From the NCBI GenBank assembly GCA_017744415.1, contig JAGIBJ010000011.1, forward strand, positions 1-49,857: a stretch of DNA of 49,857 nt, in the 5' to 3' direction. The position numbers and the translations under genes are program-made. Positions 43,502 through 49,857 of the stretch are shown here, piece by piece. Position 1 is the first letter of the stretch. Each line of letters starts with the position of its first letter. Under the pieces are notes generated by a model. That model searched no databases, was not told where the DNA came from, and saw nothing but the letters and a program-made list of their open reading frames with translations. Origin of the DNA: Solirubrobacteraceae bacterium. Its GTDB lineage: Bacteria > Actinomycetota > Thermoleophilia > Solirubrobacterales > Solirubrobacteraceae.

Positions 43502-44949
43502 ACGCCGACGCCGACGAGGTCAAGACGCGCGCCGTGCGGAGCGCGATCATGGTCGGCGGTCGCACCGCGCTCGTCCGCGGCATCGGGTTGCTCGGCAACC
43601 TCGCGTTGGCACGGATGCTCACGCCGGACGAGTTCGGGCAGATCGCCGTCGGGCTCGTCGTCATCACGGTGGCCGCACTCTTCAGCGACGGCGGATTCGG
43701 TGCGGCGCTCGTGCGCGGCTCCGAGGAGCCTGATCGCGAGGACTACGAGACCGTCGCCGGATTCGGCGTGGCGATGGCACTCGCCATCGTCGCGGCGGTG
43801 TTCGCGAGCGCGCTGCTCGGCGGGCACCTCGCGTGGATCGCCGCGGTGATGGTCTTGGCGCTGCCTGGCGCGGCCCTACGCGCTCCGCACGCCGCTTACC
43901 TGGAGCGGCACCTCACCTACGGGCCGCTCGTGCGGGTGGAGGTCGTAGAGGTCGTGTTCAACCAGACCGCGGCAGTGGTGGCGGTCGCGCTCGGCGCCGG
44001 CGTGTGGGGTGTTGTCGGAGCTGTTGCGATCCAGCCGTGGATCGGCGCGTTGCTGCTCACGCTCACCTCCGGGCTCGGGGTGGTCGCACCGGTCCTGCAC
44101 GTCGCTCGCGCTCGCGCGATCCTGCCATTCGGCGTTCGGTTCCAGCTGCTGGGCCTCACCGGCGTGGCGCTGCTGCAAGGACTCAACGTGCTCGTCGGCG
44201 TGATGGGCGGACTCACCGCGCTCGGCTACTGGAGCTTCGCGAGCCGGCTCATCCAGCCGGCGCAGCAGGTGTTCTCGACGCTGCGGCAGGTGTCGTTCCC
44301 CGGCATGGCACGGCTGCGCGACGCCGGCGCCTCGCTGGCGGAGGTCGGCCACCGGGCCGTCGGACTGATCGCGCTGGCCACCGGGTTCCTGCTCGTCCCG
44401 ATCGCGGCCAGTTCTCCCGACCTGATCGAGGTCGTGTTCGGTGCCCGCTGGACCCCGACCGCCGAGGTCTTCACGCTCTCGCTGGTTGCGCTGCTCCTGT
44501 CTGGTCCCGTCTCGACCGCGTACCTCGGCGTCTTGCTCGCCGAAGGTTTCGCGTCGGTGATCCTGCGCATCGCGCTCATCCAGCTGGTCGTCTGGCTCGG
44601 CGTGGTCGTCGCCACGTATTCGAGCCTCGGCATCGAGGCCGTGGGCGCAGGCGCGATCTGCGCGGGCTTGGCCGATCTCTCCTTCTACCGGTGGTGGGCG
44701 CCGCGCCTTACCGACCTGGACTTTTCGATCTCGCCGGTGCTGGTGCCATTCGTCAGCGCGCTCGTCGCGATCTACGGCACCCAGGCGCTCGTGCGCGAGA
44801 GCGGCATCGCCGAGCATGCGTTGCTCGCCGCTGTGCTCGCCGTCGCCGTGTCGTCCGCGGCCTATGCGGCTCTCGCGGCGACCACGCAGCGTCACAACCT
44901 GCGGAGCCTGACCACCGTGTTGCGGACGCGGGCGTTCAATCTCGCATGA
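43498..44949 (+). CDS. Wzx-type oligosaccharide flippase (third flippase)
   Basis: 483 residues from GTG 43498, chosen because it overlaps the previous stop as GTGA. The start VKTRAVRSAIMVGGRTALVRGIGLLGNLALARMLTPDEFGQ (in pieces) is the family N-terminus, followed by 12-14 hydrophobic segments, GYWSFASRLIQPAQQVFSTLRQVSFPGMARL and VFGARWTPTAEVF. It belongs to the polysaccharide-transport branch of the MOP superfamily and would flip the unit built by this operon. Confidence 0.85.
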   Translation: MNADADEVKTRAVRSAIMVGGRTALVRGIGLLGNLALARMLTPDEFGQIAVGLVVITVAALFSDGGFGAALVRGSEEPDREDYETVAGFGVAMALAIVAAVFASALLGGHLAWIAAVMVLALPGAALRAPHAAYLERHLTYGPLVRVEVVEVVFNQTAAVVAVALGAGVWGVVGAVAIQPWIGALLLTLTSGLGVVAPVLHVARARAILPFGVRFQLLGLTGVALLQGLNVLVGVMGGLTALGYWSFASRLIQPAQQVFSTLRQVSFPGMARLRDAGASLAEVGHRAVGLIALATGFLLVPIAASSPDLIEVVFGARWTPTAEVFTLSLVALLLSGPVSTAYLGVLLAEGFASVILRIALIQLVVWLGVVVATYSSLGIEAVGAGAICAGLADLSFYRWWAPRLTDLDFSISPVLVPFVSALVAIYGTQALVRESGIAEHALLAAVLAVAVSSAAYAALAATTQRHNLRSLTTVLRTRAFNLA

Positions 44950-46220
44950 CCGGACGCAGACGGATCCTGACCGACGTGCGCACCCTCGTGAGCGAGGCCC
45001 GGGGCGCCCTGCCCGCCAACCGGCGCGCGGCTCTGGTCCGTGAACAGGTCGGTCCTGGCTTCGGGCCGGCTGGCCGGGTGTACGCCGGGATCGCGCCGTC
45101 GAGCACGATGCTCTCGTGGCTCACGACCGAGGCGCTGGCACCCCGACTTAACGTGCTCGTGCCGTCGGTGGACCCGGGCACGGCGTTCGCCGGCGTCAAG
45201 ACGGCGCTCACCTTTGCGCATGCGCTCGGCGACGCGCTCGGCCTGCCGTTGCGGATCGTCACCTTCGACCGCGACGGGGCTCCGGAGCCGACGCTCTCTG
45301 GTGCGTTCGGCTTCGGCGACGGCATCGAGGTCATCGGCCTCGGCGACGGCCGGCACGGGAGCGTCGGCGACGGTGATCTCTGGGTCGCGACGCACTGGAC
45401 GACCGCTCATGCCGTGGACGTCGCGCGGCGCAGCGGCATGGTCGCCGCCGATCGGGTCGTGTACCTGGTGCAGGACTACGAGCCCGGCTTCCTGCCGTGG
45501 TCGTCGGAGTACGCCGCGGTCCGCGCCACCTACCACGCGGGTTTCGTGACGGTCGTCAACTCGACCCGCTTGCGCGACCACCTCGAGCAGCAGGAGGGGG
45601 TGCGGGTCGACGACGGGTTCGTGATCGGACCGAACCTCGAGTTCGACCGTCTTGAACGGATCCGCAACGCGCGAACCGCGAACGCGTCCGTTGGCCTCTT
45701 CTTCTACGCCCGCCCGTCCAAGCCGCGCAATCTCTTCACGATCGGTGTGGCGGCGCTCCGGCGCACGGCGATCCTGCTCGGCGACGATGCGCGCCGGTGC
45801 ACGCTGCACACCGCCGGTGAGGCGCACGCGCCGATCGCACCGCAGGGCTTCGGCGGCGAGATCAATCACGGGGCGATGGCGTGGGATGACTACTTCGCGA
45901 TGCTGACGCGCTGCGATGTCGGCCTGAGCCTGATGTACAGCCCCCACCCGAGCCACCCGCCGCTCGATCTCGCCTTGGCCGGGGCGCGCGTCGTGACGAA
46001 CCGGTTCGGCGAGGCCCGCGACGGCCTCCATCCGCTCGTGCAGGCGGTCGAGCCCGATCCCGACGCGCTTGCTGAAGCGCTCGCCGAGCAGGTGCGTCTC
46101 GCGCTCGATGGCGCCACGTCGCCATCGGGTGCCGAGGTGCAGACGCTGGCGCCGCTGGGCGCACCGCTGTCCGAGGTCGTTGCGCGGGTCGCGGCGCGGC
46201 TCGGAGGGACGGAGCGATGA
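44946..46220 (+). CDS. WsaF-like rhamnosyltransferase
   Basis: 424 residues from ATG 44946 (ATGA overlap). The N-terminal domain contains [28 protein letters not shown]; the middle has [12 protein letters not shown] and [18 protein letters not shown], and the C-terminal domain has [23 protein letters not shown] and [27 protein letters not shown]. These segments match the WsaF group of rhamnosyltransferases, named from an S-layer glycan enzyme. If the assignment holds, the polymer contains rhamnose. Confidence 0.75.
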   Translation: MTGRRRILTDVRTLVSEARGALPANRRAALVREQVGPGFGPAGRVYAGIAPSSTMLSWLTTEALAPRLNVLVPSVDPGTAFAGVKTALTFAHALGDALGLPLRIVTFDRDGAPEPTLSGAFGFGDGIEVIGLGDGRHGSVGDGDLWVATHWTTAHAVDVARRSGMVAADRVVYLVQDYEPGFLPWSSEYAAVRATYHAGFVTVVNSTRLRDHLEQQEGVRVDDGFVIGPNLEFDRLERIRNARTANASVGLFFYARPSKPRNLFTIGVAALRRTAILLGDDARRCTLHTAGEAHAPIAPQGFGGEINHGAMAWDDYFAMLTRCDVGLSLMYSPHPSHPPLDLALAGARVVTNRFGEARDGLHPLVQAVEPDPDALAEALAEQVRLALDGATSPSGAEVQTLAPLGAPLSEVVARVAARLGGTER

Positions 46221-46876
46221 GGCGTCCGAGGCAGCTGCTGCGCGGGGTCCGTGAGCGAGCCCGCGACCGAGCCCGGGATTGGGTCCGCGAGACGGTCCGC
46301 CCCGCCGAGATCGTCGCGGTCCCGCCGGAGGGCGTCCTCGAGTTTTCGGAGCACAGCTACATGCCGCCGACGCTCCTGGCCTTTGGCCGCGAGGACGCCG
46401 ACCACCGCGTCACGGTGGGCCCCTACTCGTCGCTCAACGGCGGCACGCGCATCTTCCTCGGCGGCCATCACCATCCAGAGTGGGTCAGCACGTATCCGTT
46501 CCGCATCAAGTACGGCTTGGAGGGCGCCTACGCCGATGGTCAGCCTTTCTCGCGCGGGCCCGTCGTGATCGGCAGCGACGTGTGGATCGGCTACGACGTC
46601 GTGATCCTCTCGGGCGTCACGATTGGTCATGGCGCCGTCGTCGCCGCCGGCTCGATGGTGGTCAAGGACGTGCCGCCGTACACCATCGTCGGAGGCAACC
46701 CAGCCCGCGAGATCCGTCGGCGCTTCGACGATGACACCGTCGCCGCGCTCCTTCGAATCGCCTGGTGGGATTGGCCGCACGAGGAGGTGCTCGCCAACGT
46801 CGACCTGCTCTCCTCACCGGATCTGGCGGCGTTCATCGCCGCCCACGACCCCCAGGCCAAGGGCCGAGGGGCCTAG
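46217..46876 (+). CDS. Hexapeptide-repeat O-acetyltransferase (xenobiotic acetyltransferase type)
   Basis: 219 residues from ATG 46217 (ATGA overlap). A basic N-terminus is followed by left-handed beta-helix repeats: [22 protein letters not shown] and [33 protein letters not shown]. The catalytic-type His lies in the loop GHHHPEW. CatB/Vat-type enzymes acetylate small molecules, and relatives in polysaccharide loci acetylate sugars; here the latter is more likely. Its stop shares CTAG with the convergent glycosyltransferase stop. Confidence 0.82.
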   Translation: MRRPRQLLRGVRERARDRARDWVRETVRPAEIVAVPPEGVLEFSEHSYMPPTLLAFGREDADHRVTVGPYSSLNGGTRIFLGGHHHPEWVSTYPFRIKYGLEGAYADGQPFSRGPVVIGSDVWIGYDVVILSGVTIGHGAVVAAGSMVVKDVPPYTIVGGNPAREIRRRFDDDTVAALLRIAWWDWPHEEVLANVDLLSSPDLAAFIAAHDPQAKGRGA

Positions 46877-48066
46877 TCGGCGAGCAGGCGCGCCGTCCGG
46901 GCCGCCGTTGAGCGGTCTCGCACCCATGCGATCCGCGCACTCCTCGCCGGGGCGTTGGCGGGCTCCCCGAGGGCCTGCCGGATCGCCGTGCCGAAGCCGT
47001 CGGCGTCGGCGGCGACCGCAGCGAGCGGGACGGGCTGACGGGAGAGTTCGACCGGTTCCGGAAGTGGCGTGGAGACGACGGGCACGCCGAAGGCGAAGTA
47101 GTCGAGCAGCTTCAGCAGTGAGTTGCCGAGCGTGAAATCGGTGACACGGAACGGGACCAGTGCGACATCGAACCGCGAGACCTCACGGAGCACCTCGGAG
47201 TACGGACGCTGGCCGGTGCACGTCACATTCGGCAGAGCGCGCAGGGTGGGCGGCAGCGTCTCGGGGTCGCCGCCGACGAAGCGGAAGTCCCACTCGGGGT
47301 GCGCGCGGGCCACGCGTTCCATGAGCGCTGCGTCGATGCGGTCGCCGAGTCCGCCGGCGTAGCCGACCACCGGTCTCGCGCCCGCCGGCCGCGCCTCGGG
47401 CGCCGTCGGCGGCAGCAACGAGAGGTCGAAGCCGTTCGGCAGCACGTCGATCCTTCGACCCGTGGCGGCGCGGCCGGGAAGCAGAGCGTCGGCGACGACG
47501 AAACTCCGGTTGACGCCGTCGAGAAGCTGCTGCTCGAGCTGCGACTGGCGATCGGTACCCGGACGCGCATTGGGATACGCGGAGTGCTCGTCGATGCAGT
47601 CGTACACGGCGCGGGAGTGCGGGACTCGCTCGAGGAGCTCCGGGAAGAACCACCAGTAGAACGCGAGCATCGGTGCCTCATCGTGCCGCGAGGCCCAGCG
47701 GTTGATCGTGCGAGTCAGGTACCGCAGGTTGCTGCGCCGCAGTGGCTCCGGCTGGCTGATCGGCAGCAGCGCGCGCGGGCCGCGGAGCGGAGCCAAGGTG
47801 ACGTTCGGGCGCGGGGATGGTGGACGATCCCAGGGAAGCAGCGCCCGAGCGATGCGCGACGGGGTCGCCGGGCTGGCGCCCATGCCGGGCTGGCGACGAC
47901 CGACAATCGACGTGAGTGCGAGCGAGCGTTCCGAGTAGAGGTAGAGCGTCGGGCGATGTCGGGCGCTTTCCCGGACGGTGTGCAGCGTCGTCTGGTTGAC
48001 CCCGTCGGCGTATTCGAGTCCGCCGATCACCACGAGCGGCGCCGTTGGCGACGGTGACCTGGTCAT
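46873..48066 (-). CDS. TuaH-like glycosyltransferase
   Basis: 397 residues, ATG 48066. N-terminal half: [20 protein letters not shown], then [12 protein letters not shown] and [12 protein letters not shown], which is the D-C-x-D-E pattern of TuaH-like and related GT4/GT1 enzymes of teichuronic or capsule loci. The C-terminal half has [21 protein letters not shown] and [24 protein letters not shown]. It is coupled to the upstream glycosyltransferase by an ATGA overlap. Substrate unknown. Confidence 0.77.
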   Translation of the reverse strand: MTRSPSPTAPLVVIGGLEYADGVNQTTLHTVRESARHRPTLYLYSERSLALTSIVGRRQPGMGASPATPSRIARALLPWDRPPSPRPNVTLAPLRGPRALLPISQPEPLRRSNLRYLTRTINRWASRHDEAPMLAFYWWFFPELLERVPHSRAVYDCIDEHSAYPNARPGTDRQSQLEQQLLDGVNRSFVVADALLPGRAATGRRIDVLPNGFDLSLLPPTAPEARPAGARPVVGYAGGLGDRIDAALMERVARAHPEWDFRFVGGDPETLPPTLRALPNVTCTGQRPYSEVLREVSRFDVALVPFRVTDFTLGNSLLKLLDYFAFGVPVVSTPLPEPVELSRQPVPLAAVAADADGFGTAIRQALGEPANAPARSARIAWVRDRSTAARTARLLAD

Positions 48067-49127
48067 GCGACGTGGGCCTCGAGTGCGGTGCTGCGCAGCG
48101 TCTGCACTGCGCCGTCCCAGTCGTACCGCGCGATCGGCGCGGTTGGGCGGGGGTCGGCGAGCGCAGTGGTGATGCTCGCCGCGATCGCGCGTGCATCGGT
48201 GGGGTCGGCGAAGGTGGCGGTGGTGCCTAGGATCTCGCGGAACACGGCGATGTCGCTGGCGACGATCGGGGCAGCGAAGTAGCTCGCCTCGATGCAGGGC
48301 ATGCCGAACCCCTCGTCGAGCGAGACGAAGACGAACAGATCGGTGTGGGCGTAGAGGTACGCAAGCTCGCCGTCGCTGACGAACCCCGCCATCCGGATCG
48401 CGCCCGTCGCGATCGCGCCTTCGGCTTCCGCACTGAGCGCGGCTACCTTGCCCTGGGCTTCGCCCACCACCACGAGCGGGCGCGATGGCGTGCAGGCGCC
48501 AGAACGCAGCGCTCCCTGGATCGCCCGCTCCAGATTCTTCCGGACGTTGAGCCGGCCGACGGTGAGCAGGTAGCCCTCGAGCCCCTCGACCCAGGCCGGC
48601 GCCGTGGGCTCGGCGTGCACGAGCTGGTCGGGCAGGGCGAGGCCGACGGGCGTCGTCGGTTGTGCTGGCCGCAGCGTGCGGTCGATCCGGGCCGCCTCCG
48701 TGCCGGATGACGTGAAGATCCGGTCGGCGCGCCGCAGGCTCGCGCGCAGCACGCGGAAGTACTGTCGCTCGGCACTCGTGAACCACTCGGGGTTCGTGAC
48801 GAACATGAAGTCATGCACGAACACCGCCCGGGTCGCGCGCCCGCTGATCGGCGCGAAGTTGTGCGTCACCACGATGTCCGGCCGCACGCGCCGCGCAACG
48901 ACGGGGAGCTCGACCATGGTCGCGAGGCCGTGTTGCGGGATCCGCGTCGATACCCATCGGGCCGCGTCTGGCAGATCGTCGGGCCTCGGGCCGGGACCCG
49001 CGATCCACACGTCGTCGGAGGGAAACGCCCGCACCCAACCCGTGACGATCGCTCGCATCACCGATCGGTTCGAGGTCGGTCCTTCGGGCCACCAGTGGCC
49101 GTCGAACAACACTCGTACCGACGTCAT
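48063..49127 (-). CDS. Family 4 glycosyltransferase
   Basis: 354 residues, ATG 49127. GT-B fold: RVLFDGHWWPEGPTSNRSVMR at the N-terminus, VFVHDFMFVTNPEWFTSAERQYFR in the acceptor domain, then LLTVGRLNVRKNLERAIQG and DLFVFVSLDEGFGMPCIEASYFAAPIVASDIAVFREI with the E-G-F-G-x-P-x-x-E donor motif, typical of mannosyl- and related GT4 enzymes. It is the first gene of the two-gene minus-strand unit. A TetR gene is divergent, 66 bp away. Confidence 0.85.
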   Translation of the reverse strand: MTSVRVLFDGHWWPEGPTSNRSVMRAIVTGWVRAFPSDDVWIAGPGPRPDDLPDAARWVSTRIPQHGLATMVELPVVARRVRPDIVVTHNFAPISGRATRAVFVHDFMFVTNPEWFTSAERQYFRVLRASLRRADRIFTSSGTEAARIDRTLRPAQPTTPVGLALPDQLVHAEPTAPAWVEGLEGYLLTVGRLNVRKNLERAIQGALRSGACTPSRPLVVVGEAQGKVAALSAEAEGAIATGAIRMAGFVSDGELAYLYAHTDLFVFVSLDEGFGMPCIEASYFAAPIVASDIAVFREILGTTATFADPTDARAIAASITTALADPRPTAPIARYDWDGAVQTLRSTALEAHVA

Positions 49128-49173
49128 GCCGGGCGAACAATAGTCGTGCCCATCCCGCACTCCAGCCGGGAAG

Positions 49174-49189
49174 GTGAGTGTACACTTAC
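49174..49189. promoter_or_regulatory. Candidate TetR operator next to the regulator start
   Basis: This 16-bp inverted repeat has a perfect centre GTGTACAC and flanks with one mismatched pair. It ends 4 bases before the GTG start of the TetR gene, so protein binding here would block the regulator's translation or transcription initiation region, as in autoregulated TetR genes. It also lies in the divergent promoter region of the minus-strand glycosyltransferases. Confidence 0.55.
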
Positions 49190-49193
49190 TTCC

Positions 49194-49841
49194 GTGACTG
49201 TTCGCACGGATCAGCCTGCACCAAAGCGCAAGCGCGTTCCCGCTGAGGAGCGTCGCGAGGACGTGCTCCGGGTGGCCGCTGAGGTGGTCGCTCGCGACGG
49301 CATGCACGCGGCGTCGACGGCGGAGATCGCGAAGCGATCGGGCATCTCGCACGCGTACCTGTTCCGGTTGTTCCCCACCAAGGAGGAGCTGCTGATGGAG
49401 GTGAGTCACCGTTGCGGCGACGCGATGCACCAAGCGATGCTGCGTGCCGGTCAGACGGCGAAGGCGAATGGGGCGGACCCACTCGTGGCGATGGGCGTCG
49501 AATGGACGAACCAGCTCAACGACCACACCAATCTGCTGGTCTCGTTGCAATCGATCACGGCGTCGCGCTCCATCCCGGCGCTCGGTGACCACCTTCGAGA
49601 AGCCTGGGGTGAGGTGGTCGACGACATTGCCCGCATATCCGGGGCAAGTGCCGACGAGGTTCGCGCGTTCATCGCCCAGGGGATGCTGCTCCAGGTGATC
49701 TCCGCGCTTGGCGCCGAGGAGACGCCGTGGGTGAGTTGGTTGCACGACGGGCCGCTGCCGTGCGGACCGGTAGCGGCCGATGATCCCGACCGCGTGGCGA
49801 AGGTGACGCGGACGGTCGAGGGCATCCGTCGGCGTTCCTAA
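49194..49841 (+). CDS. TetR-family transcriptional regulator
   Basis: 215 residues from GTG 49194, chosen because it directly follows the palindrome; upstream in-frame sequence is the opposite-strand gene. The N-terminal helix-turn-helix is clear: REDVLRVAAEVVARDGMHAASTAEIAKRSGISHAYLFRLFPTKEELL (in pieces), residues about 20-65. The C-terminal ligand domain is helical, with two long segments around AHQAMLRAGQ-like and EVRAFIAQGMLLQVISAL. Its target cannot be read from here; a transporter or enzyme just past the right edge is likely, as for most TetR genes. Confidence 0.88.
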   Translation: MTVRTDQPAPKRKRVPAEERREDVLRVAAEVVARDGMHAASTAEIAKRSGISHAYLFRLFPTKEELLMEVSHRCGDAMHQAMLRAGQTAKANGADPLVAMGVEWTNQLNDHTNLLVSLQSITASRSIPALGDHLREAWGEVVDDIARISGASADEVRAFIAQGMLLQVISALGAEETPWVSWLHDGPLPCGPVAADDPDRVAKVTRTVEGIRRRS

Positions 49842-49857
49842 GCGCAGCTCGAGGCGC

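Noticed and set aside
1..49857. tRNA, rRNA, insertion sequences or phage genes
   Set aside because: I looked for cloverleaf-like patterns, transposase motifs and integrase motifs and saw none that I can support by eye.

Overview
The window is very GC-rich, dense with genes, and holds secreted proteins with long Pro-Thr linkers, monoderm-type Wzc-like tyrosine kinases with no outer-membrane exporter, and an AbiEi/DUF559 protein. Together these suggest a high-GC Gram-positive, most likely an actinomycete of the Thermoleophilia/Solirubrobacterales type. That placement is inferred from gene content and style only; no rRNA or tRNA gene was seen.

Layout. (1) 1-7150: the 3' part of a giant secreted multidomain protein (malectin-like, FN3, beta-propeller and choice-of-anchor-D modules). 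(2) 7151-9092: perfect terminator hairpin, then a family of palindromic repeats on both sides of an AbiEi/DUF559 gene, then a cluster of TGGAC half-sites. (3) 9093-12944: three tandem secreted polysaccharide-lyase paralogues. (4) 12963-31994: an exopolysaccharide region with two flippases, two Wzy/O-antigen-ligase-like proteins, several glycosyltransferases, two Wzc-like kinases, a PslG-like secreted glycoside hydrolase, an ECF sigma factor and some small surface proteins. (5) 32000-37958: a lasso-peptide-type RiPP cluster: nucleotidyltransferase, two-gene ABC exporter, short asparagine-synthetase-like cyclase, HprK-like kinase, precursor, PqqD-type leader-binding protein and B2 leader protease. 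(6) 38597-46876: seven further polysaccharide genes joined by six consecutive 4-nt start/stop overlaps (DUF1972 glycosyltransferase, Wzy, two glycosyltransferases, Wzx, WsaF-like glycosyltransferase, acetyltransferase). (7) 46873-49127: two more glycosyltransferases on the minus strand, then a divergent TetR regulator with a palindrome beside its start.

How the genes fit together. Most of the window builds, exports, modifies or cuts cell-surface polysaccharide. The glycosyltransferases would build lipid-linked repeat units, three flippases move them, three Wzy-like proteins polymerise them, and two Wzc-like kinases control chain length. The lyases and glycoside hydrolase could trim or release the polymer.

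The most interesting part is the RiPP cluster inside this locus. The 59-residue product at 36995-37174 has an exact lasso leader signature (Y-x2-P-x-V-x3-G-x5-T), but the predicted 39-residue core, starting Gly-Gly, has no Asp or Glu at positions 7-9 where lasso macrolactams close. It is basic, His-rich and has two Cys. All the usual enzymes plus a kinase and a nucleotidyltransferase are present, so the product may be a lasso-related peptide with an unusual ring or a different modification.
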